From: JAHKLT01 sp046197865
GTDB lineage: Archaea > Methanobacteriota > Methanobacteria > Methanobacteriales > Methanobacteriaceae
Reading direction: 5' to 3'
Assembly (NCBI RefSeq): GCF_046197865.1
Contig: NZ_CP166990.1
Coordinates: 1,798,001-1,862,000 of the forward strand
DNA length: 64,000 bases
The position numbers were made by a program, and so were the translations under genes. The notes beneath the pieces were generated by a model that did no database searches, was not told the DNA's origin, and saw nothing but the letters and a program-made list of their open reading frames with translations. Below, one piece after another: positions 7,459 through 16,106 of the stretch (positions are counted from its first letter, which is position 1; each line of letters starts with the position of its first letter).

Positions 7459-8802
7459 ATGTCAAATGAAATAGATTTAATGATTAATAGAATGGAAGAA
7501 GACTATATAAAATTTGTTAGATTACAATTTGTAGATATTAATGGAATAACCAAAAATATTGCTATTCCATTCGGATCTGAAGATATGGAAGATTTATTTA
7601 ATGATGGGATGTTATTTGATGGATCATCTATTGATGGTTTTGTAGAAATTGAAGAAAGTGATTTAATGTTAAAACCTGACATTAATACTTATTCAAGACT
7701 ATCTTGGAGACCTGAAGATGCGGCTGTGTGTAGATTTATGTGTGATATTTACACTCCAGATAATAAACCTTTTGAAGGAGATTCCAGAGGTTTATTAAAA
7801 AGAACATTAGCTAAAATAAAAAAGAAAGGGTATGAATATAATATAGGCCCTGAACCTGAATTTTTCATTGTTGATGTTGATGAAGAAGGATATCCAATGC
7901 CTTATGATGATGCTTCTTATTTTGATGTAGAACCTAAAGATATGGGAACTGATTTTAGAAGAGAAATTGCATTAAATTTAGAAGAACTAGGATTTGAAGT
8001 TGAAGCAAGTCACCACGAAGTAGGGCCAGGACAAAACGAAATAGCTTTTAAATTTGATAATGCACTTAAAACTGCAGATGCAGTTATTACATTTAAACAA
8101 GCAATTAAAGCAATCGTTAATAATATGGCTGCTTTTGATTCTAAAGATTATACAGTTACTTTTATGCCTAAACCATTTTTCGGAGTAAATGGTAGTGGAA
8201 TGCACTGTCACCAAAGTATTTTTAAAAATGGAGAAAATATGTTCTCTGATGACAATAGTGAAACTGGATTATCTAAAGAAGCAATGTATTTCATGGGTGG
8301 TCTATTAGAACATGCACCTGCAATGACTGCAATTACTAATCCTACTGTAAATTCATACAAAAGATTAGTCCCAGGATATGAAGCTCCAGTATACAGAGCT
8401 TATGGGCTTAAGAATCGTTCAGCTTTAATAAGAGTTCCTGCAGCTAGAGGTAATGGTACTCGTATAGAATACAGGGCACCTGATCCAACATGTAATCCAT
8501 ATTTAGCATTTACAGCTATGCTTCAAGCAGGTCTTGACGGTATTAAAAAGAAAATCGACCCTGGAGATCCTACTGAAATTAATATTTATAAATTGACTGA
8601 GGAAGAAAGATTAGAAAGAGGCATTAAAGTCTTACCATCTAGTTTATGGGAAGCATATCACTCACTTGAAGAAGACCCTATAATGATGAAGGCTCTTGGT
8701 GGACATATTAGTGAAAAATTCTTAGACTTCAAATATGCTGAATGGGACGAATATAGGGTTCAAGTATTTGGGTATGAACAAAGAAAATATTTAAATATGT
8801 AA
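7459..8802 (+). CDS. glnA: glutamine synthetase type I
   Basis: 447 residues, the usual GSI-alpha length. It makes glutamine from glutamate, ammonia and ATP in the cytoplasm and is the main nitrogen-assimilation step. Visible signatures are FDGSSIDGFVEIEESD near the N-terminus, the active-site GSGMHCHQS strand, and the NPTVNSYKRLVPGYEAPVY / NRSALIRVPA signature around residues 295-335. The roughly 25-residue insertion of GSI-beta is not present. The RBS AAGGAGA sits at the right distance. It is preceded by a TATA box and an NrpR operator and followed after 26 bp by nrpR, so it is expected to be repressed under nitrogen sufficiency. Confidence 0.97.
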   Translation: MSNEIDLMINRMEEDYIKFVRLQFVDINGITKNIAIPFGSEDMEDLFNDGMLFDGSSIDGFVEIEESDLMLKPDINTYSRLSWRPEDAAVCRFMCDIYTPDNKPFEGDSRGLLKRTLAKIKKKGYEYNIGPEPEFFIVDVDEEGYPMPYDDASYFDVEPKDMGTDFRREIALNLEELGFEVEASHHEVGPGQNEIAFKFDNALKTADAVITFKQAIKAIVNNMAAFDSKDYTVTFMPKPFFGVNGSGMHCHQSIFKNGENMFSDDNSETGLSKEAMYFMGGLLEHAPAMTAITNPTVNSYKRLVPGYEAPVYRAYGLKNRSALIRVPAARGNGTRIEYRAPDPTCNPYLAFTAMLQAGLDGIKKKIDPGDPTEINIYKLTEEERLERGIKVLPSSLWEAYHSLEEDPIMMKALGGHISEKFLDFKYAEWDEYRVQVFGYEQRKYLNM

Positions 8803-8828
8803 TAAATTTCCTTTAATTTGGTAATAAA

Positions 8829-10502
8829 ATGTCAGAATCTGCCCATAGAATGATAGAAATATTAAGGATTTTAAATGAGTCTGATAATCCAACAGGTTCT
8901 AAATTAATTGCTGATGAACTTAAAAAAAAAGGATTTAATTTAGGTGAACGAGCTGTTAGATACCATATGCAACTCCTAGATGAAAAAGGATATACTGAAA
9001 AAATGGGTTATTCCGGGAGAAAAATAACCGAATTAGGAAAAGAAACACTAGAAAAAGGTTTAATTTATAAACAAGTGGATTTCATTTATTCTAAATATGA
9101 GGAAATGATTTATTTATGTGATTTTGATTATGTAAATAAAAAAGGAAATGTTGTAGTTAATGTTTCCCATATTTATGAAAAAAATGCTTATGATATTATA
9201 AAAAAAGTATTTGATTCAGGTTTGTGTATTAGTCCTTATACAAAAATAAAAAAAATAAAAAATGGATATGAATTAAAAACAATCTGTGGCACAACTATTG
9301 ATGGAATCTTATTAAATAATCAAATTCCATCTTTACTTCAATATGGTGGACTTTTAGAAATAGAAGATAATATTCCCACAAGATTTAAAGATCTTATTTC
9401 TTATAAAAAAACTTCAATTAGTCCCTTAGATGCATTTATTGCAAAAGATATGACTTCTATTTTAAAGGTTATCGAAGAAGGTAGTGGAGTCATACCTGCA
9501 AACTTTAGGATGATTCCAGCTACATCTCAAAAAAAAGCAATAGATATTTTTAAAAAATTAGAATCTATTGGAATTAATGGAATTATTGAAGTTGGAAAAC
9601 CTGGTGAAAATGTTTTAGGAATACCAGTAAGTGAAGACATGGTAGGAATAGCTATAGTTGGAGGAATTACTCCATTATGTGCTGCACAAGAATCTAAATA
9701 TGATATTAATATGAAAGCTGGAGAAGATTTTACTAATTTTAATGAGCTAACTCCTATATCAAAACTTTCAAATAATATTTTAAAAGCTATTAAAGAAAAT
9801 CCTAAAAAAACAACCCCATTTCTACTTTCAAAATCTTGGAATTTAATTAATAATGTAAATTATGATATTGAAACTGGAAAAGGAGATATAATTGCAAATA
9901 TATCTAAAATAAATAAAGTAGATGTTGATGATGCAATAGATATAATGGAAAAAACATATAAAAAGTTTCCAGAACATATTAGTCCTCATTATAAGTTAAT
10001 TGAAAATGATAATAATAAAATAGACATAGCTACTGTATGTAGTTTATCTATAGATGGGATTTTACTAAAAAATGGAATAATGAGCACTCCTAAATATGGG
10101 GGATTATTAGAATTAAGTGAATCTCCAATGTTTTTAGAGCTAATTTCATACAATGGTTCTTCAATAGATCCTCATAAAATTTTCATTTATAAAAATTTAA
10201 CATCATTAACTAATAAATTAACTGACTTTAATAGAATATTAGCTTCTTTAAAAGAAGTTCATTATGTAGCCAAAGAAGAAACAAAAGAAATTATTTCTAA
10301 ATTAAAAGAAAATGATTTTTCTATCTATAAAATTAGCAAGCCAAGAGAACTAATATATAATGCTAAAATAGATAATTATAATTTTGGTATTGTAGCAGGA
10401 AGTGGTTTAAATACAATAGCTGCAATAAAAGAAAAAAATATTGATATTGAAGTTAAGGCAGTAGAAAAAATAATGCCATTTGAATCTATGGAACATTTAT
10501 AA
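8829..10502 (+). CDS. nrpR: NrpR, repressor of nitrogen-assimilation genes
   Basis: 557 residues. An N-terminal winged helix (about 1-75, HRMIEILRILNESDNPTGSKLI... RAVRYHMQLLDEKGY) is followed by two tandem copies of the NrpR effector domain (about 80-315 and 330-557). Each copy carries a GGLLE motif and an FI(A/Y)K(D/N)(M/L)TS segment. In Methanococcus NrpR senses 2-oxoglutarate, which releases it from GGAA-N6-TTCC operators. The gene starts 26 bp after glnA with GGTAATAAA ahead of the ATG and no promoter of its own is evident. glnA and nrpR would therefore be co-transcribed and nrpR negatively autoregulated. The full two-domain architecture is present. Confidence 0.93.
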   Translation: MSESAHRMIEILRILNESDNPTGSKLIADELKKKGFNLGERAVRYHMQLLDEKGYTEKMGYSGRKITELGKETLEKGLIYKQVDFIYSKYEEMIYLCDFDYVNKKGNVVVNVSHIYEKNAYDIIKKVFDSGLCISPYTKIKKIKNGYELKTICGTTIDGILLNNQIPSLLQYGGLLEIEDNIPTRFKDLISYKKTSISPLDAFIAKDMTSILKVIEEGSGVIPANFRMIPATSQKKAIDIFKKLESIGINGIIEVGKPGENVLGIPVSEDMVGIAIVGGITPLCAAQESKYDINMKAGEDFTNFNELTPISKLSNNILKAIKENPKKTTPFLLSKSWNLINNVNYDIETGKGDIIANISKINKVDVDDAIDIMEKTYKKFPEHISPHYKLIENDNNKIDIATVCSLSIDGILLKNGIMSTPKYGGLLELSESPMFLELISYNGSSIDPHKIFIYKNLTSLTNKLTDFNRILASLKEVHYVAKEETKEIISKLKENDFSIYKISKPRELIYNAKIDNYNFGIVAGSGLNTIAAIKEKNIDIEVKAVEKIMPFESMEHL

Positions 10503-10660
10503 AAAAAAGCTATTTTTTAAATTAATTTTTCTTTGATTATATTAAATAATCACTTGTTTAAAATGTAAAAAGAATACAAGATATAGTAAATAATTAAATG
10601 TATTTTTAAAAATTCAATAAGATAAAGAAAATTTATTGTAATAATAATTTAACATATAGA

Positions 10661-10957
10661 TTAAACTACTACAACAGAAACTTCTTCACCATTTTTAGGA
10701 TAATGAGTAAATTCTATTAAATCATCTTTAATTTCATCCATATCAATTTCAATAGTAGGATTTGATGAATCATTTTCCAAATTCAAAAGCATTTTAAAAC
10801 CTGGTTTTCCAAAATATTCAGAAAAATCTACATTTAAAACTTCTCCTTCTGCAAAAATACGATTATAAGCTATTTCAAGTTTATCATGAATTTTAATATT
10901 ATTTTTTAAATAATCTACAGCTTCATCATTATTCAATTCTAGAGATTTAATAGTCAT
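10661..10957 (-). CDS. small uncharacterised protein, paralogue of the next gene
   Basis: 98 residues, acidic, no membrane span. It aligns along its length with the product of 10982-11281: shared elements include the (N/Y)DEA(V/M)DY(L/I)KNN start, (L/I)E(I/V)(A/S)YNRIFA(E/P)GEVL in the middle, and (D/F)(E/K)EIKDDL(I/L)EF near the end. The start ATGACTATTAAA follows GGTGATTAA, an ideal local RBS. The pair lies immediately downstream of the fwd operon, 24 bp apart. I know no function; a small folded beta-rich protein is the best description. Confidence 0.7.
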   Translation of the reverse strand: MTIKSLELNNDEAVDYLKNNIKIHDKLEIAYNRIFAEGEVLNVDFSEYFGKPGFKMLLNLENDSSNPTIEIDMDEIKDDLIEFTHYPKNGEEVSVVVV

Positions 10958-10981
10958 TTAATCACCTATATTAAATTAATT

Positions 10982-11281
10982 TTAATCACTAATTTCAACA
11001 ACAGTTTCTTCGCCATCATCATCAGGAATATGTCTAAATTCTAAAAGATCATCTTTAATCTCTTTAAAATCTATAACAACTGCTTGGCTTAAAACTTCAC
11101 CCATGAGGTGCAAATTAATTCTAAATCCTTCACCAGTAACTTCATCTGGTTCAATAAAAGCTAAAACTTCACCTGGAGCAAAAATACGATTATAAGATAC
11201 TTCTAAAATATCTCCAACATTAACATTGTTTTTTATATAATCCATTGCTTCATCGTAAGTTAAAGAAATTTCTTTTGTCAA
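10982..11281 (-). CDS. small uncharacterised protein with TTG start, tandem paralogue
   Basis: I place the start at a TTG (11279-11281) directly after GTGATAAT, the same RBS-to-start spacing used by many neighbours. This gives 99 residues beginning TKEISLTYDEAMDY. A longer frame to 11431 would run into fwdC and has no RBS. It is about 40% similar by eye to the 98-residue protein that follows, so the two arose by tandem duplication. It starts 40 bp after fwdC, beyond a terminator-like hairpin, so it is either a read-through tail of the fwd operon or separately expressed. Function unknown. Confidence 0.7.
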   Translation of the reverse strand: MTKEISLTYDEAMDYIKNNVNVGDILEVSYNRIFAPGEVLAFIEPDEVTGEGFRINLHLMGEVLSQAVVIDFKEIKDDLLEFRHIPDDDGEETVVEISD

Positions 11282-11300
11282 ATTATCACAACATAAAAAA

Positions 11301-11332
11301 AATAAAATAAAGAAAAAGGAATTATAAATTCC
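11301..11332 (-). terminator. hairpin plus T-tract at the end of fwdC
   Basis: On the minus strand GGAATT-tat-AATTCC (11318-11332) overlaps the fwdC stop codon. It is followed by a T-rich run TTTTTCTTTATTTTATTTTT. The stem is only 6 bp, so termination may be partial and let the two small downstream genes be read at a lower level. Confidence 0.55.
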
Positions 11333-12188
11333 TATATTCTCTAATTGAAGTATATTCATCGTCAGATTCGCTGTATTCACCGAGTTTATCCCTGTTAATT
11401 TCAGCATTAATGAACAATGAACCTTTACCATTTAATCCAATATCTCCAGTATATTTAATATACTTACCTTCATAAGTTTTACCTTCGATTTCAGGATTAG
11501 GTACTACTTCATCAAAAACAAATCCTTCAAGTAATCTACCTAATTTTCCTTGAATGACAATAGTACCGTTTTTCATTTGTCCTCCAGGCCAACGATTAAC
11601 GTCACCTTGGATTTCAATAACACCTTTAGACATGTGAATACCAGCTAAAATATCACAATCTCCGTAAACACGAATTGTTCCACCGCTTAAACATTCACCA
11701 CATTGTTTTCCAGCATTACCTTTAACAACAATTTCTCCACCAGTCATTCCTCTCCATTCACCAATATATGATGAACCTGTGAATTCTTTGGTGTCACCTT
11801 GGATTTCTAAATATCCTCCAGCCATTTCACGACCAGCATGAGCAGCAGCATTACCTTCAACAATAATACTACCTCCGCTCATTTCAGCTCCAACATGAAG
11901 ATCTACATTTCCTTTACAAAGGATATCTCCACCAGACATTCCGCATCCAATATATTTAACTCTATTAAGATCTCCATCAAGAATCATTTTAACATCATTA
12001 GCAGATTCAGCGTCTCCTTCTACTTCAATATCAAAATAATCTGTTAATGGAAATCTAGAATTTCCGATAGGTACTTCGTATTTTTCAAAATCTGATTTAT
12101 CCCATGTGTAAATTTCATCAGGAATTAACTCATCAAATTCCAAAGCAATAGAAGAAGTTTTTTTCTGATTAAAAGTTATAGTTTTCAT
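11322..12188 (-). CDS. fwdC: formylmethanofuran dehydrogenase subunit C
   Basis: 288 residues from the ATG at 12188; an upstream GTG at 12197 is part of the GGGTGTTT ribosome binding site. The protein is built of repeated G-x-x-(M/L)-S/A-G-G-x-(I/L) turns (GCGMSGGDI, GAEMSGGSI, GREMAGGYL, GECLSGGTI, GIHMSKGVI and others). These form the right-handed beta-helix shared with the alpha domain of glutamate synthase. FwdC is a structural subunit that couples the dehydrogenase half to the FwdA hydrolase half in the CO2-reducing first step of methanogenesis. It is the last fwd gene before the terminator-like hairpin. Confidence 0.93.
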   Translation of the reverse strand: MKTITFNQKKTSSIALEFDELIPDEIYTWDKSDFEKYEVPIGNSRFPLTDYFDIEVEGDAESANDVKMILDGDLNRVKYIGCGMSGGDILCKGNVDLHVGAEMSGGSIIVEGNAAAHAGREMAGGYLEIQGDTKEFTGSSYIGEWRGMTGGEIVVKGNAGKQCGECLSGGTIRVYGDCDILAGIHMSKGVIEIQGDVNRWPGGQMKNGTIVIQGKLGRLLEGFVFDEVVPNPEIEGKTYEGKYIKYTGDIGLNGKGSLFINAEINRDKLGEYSESDDEYTSIREYRNL

Positions 12189-12199
12189 TATAAACACCC

Positions 12200-13909
12200 T
12201 TATTTACTTGCTTCAACATCAACTCTAAGCGGATCAGATAAGTAATGATCGTGGACAGGATAATTTTCCCATTTAACTGAATAATATTGGTTGAAGAAAG
12301 GCATAATACCATCAATGACAGCTTTCTCTTCTTCTTCCCATCCTTTGACATTTGTCCAAATAGCTCTACTTTTCTTAAGTGAAACAATCTCTTTATCCTT
12401 TACTAAGATTTGACCATCTTTAATAGTGTAATCTGCAAGGGAGAACCCTTTTTCGATTGTTTCATATTCTTTAGATGGATCAATAGTATTAGGATTAATA
12501 TCATAAACAGCTATATCAGCATTGTAACCAGGAGTAAGTGCTCCTCTATCTGCAAATCCGTGGATTTTAGCAGGTGCAGCTCTTGAAATTACAGCTATAT
12601 CGTAGAAATCGTATTCTCTTTCAAGTGTTGGAAGAGTGGTTCTACTATTTACCCATTTATGGACTTCACCAGTTTCAATCATTTCCATTCTTCTAGTATT
12701 ACTCATTAACCAAGACATAATTCTTGGGTATCTAATAAATGGCCCAGCATTAGGATGGTCAGTAGTTAAACAAACTTTCCAAGGATCTTTAATAGATAAG
12801 AACAATTCAAGGCCAATAGCCCATTGTAAAGTGTTAACAGGACTCTTTTTAGAGTAGATAACAGGTATAATACCTGATCCAGTTTCACATTCTACATCTT
12901 TATTAGCCCATTTTAATCCAGACAATTTGAAAAGATCGTATTCCATAGGAGCATCTGCAGTCATAGTAGTGGTTTCATCGAAAGTAACCTGACCAACATC
13001 ACAAGTGACATTATCAGATTTATTAATGAATTTAGCTACATCTTCAGCGCCTGAAGAAGCATCTTTCCAACTATTTCCATTATATGAATGGAATTGAAGG
13101 TGACAACAATGAATATTTTGGTCTCTGATAGGAGCATTCTTTTTAATGTCTTTTACTGAATCTAATGTTTCAATAGTAACTGGTGTATTACCAGGGTGTC
13201 CTAAATCATTTGGGTGGATGTGGATTGAGTGAGGAAGACCTAATTTTTCATTAGCTTTAGCTAAAGCTCTAATAACTTCTTTTGAAGTAACATCAAAATA
13301 AGGTGCCTTATCATTTACACCATGTACATTCATACCCCATCCCCATGCTTCAGTACCACAAGGATTTACAATTTTTACACCGTATCCTTTTGATATTTTA
13401 AGCCATGCAGATATAAATGCAGCTAATTCATCAATTTTACCTTCTCTTGCAAATTCTAAAACAAACCAATTATTACCAAATAAAGGTAATGCAGGGATAT
13501 CTATGTTTGGAATTGTTGCAATTTCTTCATGTGTGTGTTTCGCTTCAAGTGGAGGCATAGCTGCTTCTACAACAGTTCCGTAGCCTAATCTTGAATATCT
13601 GTAACCTGTTGAAGGACAGCTAGGAATAGAAAATCCTGATTCCGGTCTTAATACACTAGTCTTTTGAGTAACTCCTCTTCTTGAATCTTCAGGACGATAT
13701 AATCTACCTACAACTAATTTTGGTCCTGCTACGTGAGCATGAGGATCAATACCTGAAGGCATTACAATTTTATCAGTTACATCAAGGACTTTTGCATCAG
13801 AAGAAACATTTTCTACTATTTTACCGTCTTTAAACATTATGTCCTTTTTTTCTCCATCAATTTTATTAGCTGGATCATAGACAATACCATTTTTAAGTAT
13901 ATATTCCAT
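12200..13909 (-). CDS. fwdA: formylmethanofuran dehydrogenase subunit A (amidohydrolase)
   Basis: The start is the ATG at 13909, with AGGTGATTTTA ahead; the GTG at 13918 belongs to that RBS. This gives 569 residues. It is an amidohydrolase-superfamily protein: GIDPHAHV near residue 55 provides the first two metal histidines, HIHPNDLGH and the HCCHLQFH region supply further ligands, and TTDHPNAGPF near residue 385 supplies the catalytic Asp. FwdA condenses formate, delivered through an internal tunnel from FwdBD, with methanofuran at a dinuclear metal centre. It starts 11 bp after fwdB. In Methanothermobacter the order is D-A-C-B, whereas here it is D-B-A-C. Confidence 0.95.
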   Translation of the reverse strand: MEYILKNGIVYDPANKIDGEKKDIMFKDGKIVENVSSDAKVLDVTDKIVMPSGIDPHAHVAGPKLVVGRLYRPEDSRRGVTQKTSVLRPESGFSIPSCPSTGYRYSRLGYGTVVEAAMPPLEAKHTHEEIATIPNIDIPALPLFGNNWFVLEFAREGKIDELAAFISAWLKISKGYGVKIVNPCGTEAWGWGMNVHGVNDKAPYFDVTSKEVIRALAKANEKLGLPHSIHIHPNDLGHPGNTPVTIETLDSVKDIKKNAPIRDQNIHCCHLQFHSYNGNSWKDASSGAEDVAKFINKSDNVTCDVGQVTFDETTTMTADAPMEYDLFKLSGLKWANKDVECETGSGIIPVIYSKKSPVNTLQWAIGLELFLSIKDPWKVCLTTDHPNAGPFIRYPRIMSWLMSNTRRMEMIETGEVHKWVNSRTTLPTLEREYDFYDIAVISRAAPAKIHGFADRGALTPGYNADIAVYDINPNTIDPSKEYETIEKGFSLADYTIKDGQILVKDKEIVSLKKSRAIWTNVKGWEEEEKAVIDGIMPFFNQYYSVKWENYPVHDHYLSDPLRVDVEASK

Positions 13910-13920
13910 TAAAATCACCT

Positions 13921-15297
13921 CTATAAAGCAGCTGGATTTGGTACGTATTTAGGAGCAACATTTGGCTCTTCTCTGAGCTTCATTACTCTTTCTTTTAATT
14001 CACGAACAATCCATTCGTCATCACGACAAGTTTCTGGTTTATCAATAGCTTTTTTCATAAAGATAGGAACTCCATCCATACGATAGCTTGTTCCAGCACA
14101 TTCTACACCAATAAATGAACCAGGTAAAACAACATCTGCAAGTTCTGTAGATGGTCCCCAGTGAATATCTATTTGAATAACTGGTATTTTAGCTAAGTGT
14201 TGATTTGCACCATTAGGGAAATGAGCCCCAGGATCAGCAGCAATAACTAAGAATACATCAGGTTCTCCTCTAGTTAATAAATCAATTGTATTGGTTTCTC
14301 CTAAAACATATCTAGCATAACCTCTTGAGAAGTCAACACCAAATGGGAAACCGTTTTCAAATGCCATGAAAATATTAAATCCATTAACATTGAAATGTCC
14401 TCTCATCGGAGTAAGTCCCCATTTACTAAATTTGTTTAAGTCCTGAATCATTTTAATAGCTATATCGATATTTCTTTGTTTGGATAAGGTATGAGTTAAT
14501 CCTAAACCAAAGAAAAGAACACCGAACTCAGCGTTTTTCATTTCTTCAACTAATTCATAAATATCTTCTTTAGGAATTCCAGAAATTACATCTTGAGAAA
14601 GTTCTTTACCTTTTAAAACAGCTCTTATAGCATTATAAAATCCATAATCTCCGTTTTGTTCAAATCCAATCCATTTATCGGACATTTTAGCTGTATCACT
14701 AAATTTAGGATCCATAGTAACAACAGTTCTATCAAATCTACCTCTAGATCTGAAGTATCCACGACAGAAAACCGCGTATCTTGCCATGTGTCTTGGATGT
14801 GAGTTCATTGCATTACTTCCAGAATAAACACAAACATCCGCTCTGTTTTGAACTTCTCCTAAAGTTTGTACAGGATATCCTGCATTTTGTACAGCTTGAA
14901 GACTTGGACCGTGACAGATAGTAGCTTGGTTATCTAAAACAGCTCCAATATATTCTCCTAAAGCTACTCCTTCTTTCATACATTCAGTAGAAGTTTCAGA
15001 CCATCCGTAAAAAACAGGTCTGATAGAATTAGCAATATATTCAGCAGCTGTATCAAGAGCAGTGTCCCAATCTACTTCTTTAAGTTCACCATCTTCATCT
15101 CTTACCATAGGGACCATTAATCTTTGATCCATATCTTCCATTATCTTACTTGCACCTAATCTACAAGCATGTCTAACTGCAACAACATGCCCATCTTTAA
15201 CTAAGTAATCTAAATCATCACAATTACAACCACAGAATGCACAAGTACAATTTTCTACAATATGATCATAATCAGTAATTGGTTCTTCATATGCCAT
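13921..15297 (-). CDS. fwdB: formylmethanofuran dehydrogenase subunit B (W/Mo-bisMGD catalytic)
   Basis: 458 residues; the RBS AGGAGGTTAAAAA precedes the ATG. It has an N-terminal [4Fe-4S] motif (Cys17 to Cys26 region, CTCAFCGCNCDDL, with C45 in HACRLG) and a molybdopterin oxidoreductase fold. The metal ligand is C128 in TICHGPSLQ, so this is a cysteine rather than a selenocysteine enzyme. It reduces CO2 to formate inside the complex with low-potential electrons from the ferredoxin subunits. The cofactor needs MobB/MoaA-type biosynthesis, and those genes lie a few kb to the right. A conserved FwdD-encoded domain completes the MGD-binding site. Confidence 0.95.
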   Translation of the reverse strand: MAYEEPITDYDHIVENCTCAFCGCNCDDLDYLVKDGHVVAVRHACRLGASKIMEDMDQRLMVPMVRDEDGELKEVDWDTALDTAAEYIANSIRPVFYGWSETSTECMKEGVALGEYIGAVLDNQATICHGPSLQAVQNAGYPVQTLGEVQNRADVCVYSGSNAMNSHPRHMARYAVFCRGYFRSRGRFDRTVVTMDPKFSDTAKMSDKWIGFEQNGDYGFYNAIRAVLKGKELSQDVISGIPKEDIYELVEEMKNAEFGVLFFGLGLTHTLSKQRNIDIAIKMIQDLNKFSKWGLTPMRGHFNVNGFNIFMAFENGFPFGVDFSRGYARYVLGETNTIDLLTRGEPDVFLVIAADPGAHFPNGANQHLAKIPVIQIDIHWGPSTELADVVLPGSFIGVECAGTSYRMDGVPIFMKKAIDKPETCRDDEWIVRELKERVMKLREEPNVAPKYVPNPAAL

Positions 15298-15308
15298 TTT
15301 TTAACCTC

Positions 15309-15851
15309 CTAACCTCGTTTTTTATAAACTGGTAGTTCTCCAAGAGAAGGCATATTCTCAACAACTTTGTCTTCATCTTCGTCAACATATTTTTTATAAA
15401 CCCATCTCATTAAATCTGCCATTAATAAAACTTCTCTATCAGTTTTTTCGACAGTACAATGGATTCCTTTATATGTTGGATCAGAACAACAATAGGTATC
15501 AGAACTAACAACAGTGTTTGCCCACGGGCCTTTACAAATAAATACAGTTCCTTCGTGAGGTGCATCTCTAGATGCTGCAGCATTTACAACAACTTCACCC
15601 CAGTCAGTTTTTACAAGAACATTGTCCCAATTATTGACACCTAATTTTTCCATGTCTCTTGGGTCCATATAACATGTTCCTGAAGCATTTTTGTACTCTT
15701 CTTTAAGAGTAGAGCCTCTTTTTTTACAAGCACCCTGATAAATATCAGAACCAGTGTTTAACATACATTTAAGTACTTCTTCACTGCCTTCTTTATTAAT
15801 ATTAACTTCAGGGACAACAGGTTTATCTAAATATGTATTTGCATAATGCAT
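15309..15851 (-). CDS. fwdD: formylmethanofuran dehydrogenase subunit D
   Basis: The start is the ATG at 15851 after GGTGATAATT; the frame open to 15860 only adds the GTG of the RBS. This gives 180 residues. Residues about 20-125 are the C-terminal molybdopterin-dinucleotide-binding domain found as a separate subunit in this complex (GTCYMDPRDMEKLGVNNWD, VVVNAAASRDAPHEGTVFI). The roughly 50-residue tail after CKGPWANTVV has extra Cys residues (YCCSDPTYKGIHC) and makes the protein longer than the about 130 residues I recall for FwdD. It pairs with FwdB to hold the bis-MGD cofactor. Confidence 0.88.
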   Translation of the reverse strand: MHYANTYLDKPVVPEVNINKEGSEEVLKCMLNTGSDIYQGACKKRGSTLKEEYKNASGTCYMDPRDMEKLGVNNWDNVLVKTDWGEVVVNAAASRDAPHEGTVFICKGPWANTVVSSDTYCCSDPTYKGIHCTVEKTDREVLLMADLMRWVYKKYVDEDEDKVVENMPSLGELPVYKKRG

Positions 15852-15864
15852 AATTATCACCTAA

Positions 15865-16095
15865 TTATTCTAACCATATTGCATCAACTGGGCAGAACAT
15901 TTGACATGTTCCACATTTTTTGCATTTATCTTTATTGAAAAGTTTAATAAAACCGTTTTCAACCATCATAATTACTTCTTCTGTTTTAGAACCATTACCA
16001 CCAGCGACTTCTGGGCTAATTTCAGCGTTAACTGGGCATGCTACTACGCAAACACCACATCCTAAACAATTATCTTGATTTACTTTAAGTTCCAT
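15865..16095 (-). CDS. fwdG: formylmethanofuran dehydrogenase subunit G (2x[4Fe-4S] ferredoxin)
   Basis: 76 residues with two cluster motifs, CLGCGVCVVACP (residues 10-21) and CKKCGTCQMFCP near the C-terminus. It is an electron-transfer subunit that passes electrons from FwdF to the FwdB active site. The start ATG follows AAGGTGATTTTAT. It lies 13 bp from fwdD and 11 bp from fwdF, fully within the operon. Confidence 0.92.
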   Translation of the reverse strand: MELKVNQDNCLGCGVCVVACPVNAEISPEVAGGNGSKTEEVIMMVENGFIKLFNKDKCKKCGTCQMFCPVDAIWLE

Positions 16096-16106
16096 ATAAA
16101 ATCACC

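Noticed and set aside
11318..11332. GGAATTATAAATTCC as another NrpR operator
   Set aside because: The spacing is GGAA-N7-TTCC, not N6, and it lies at the end of fwdC, not at a promoter; better explained as the stem of a terminator.
10982..11431. 149-residue reading of the gene at 10982
   Set aside because: The extra 50 residues overlap fwdC, are hydrophobic junk (FFFILFFLCC) and have no RBS; the TTG at 11281 with GTGATAAT fits the local start pattern.
11838..12047. Plus-strand frames within fwdC, fwdA, fdhA, fdhC and hdrA
   Set aside because: All are antisense shadows of well-supported genes with no RBS or recognisable product.
12169..12387. Second leftward frame across the fwdA-fwdC junction
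   Set aside because: Out-of-frame with two strongly conserved fwd genes; no start signal.
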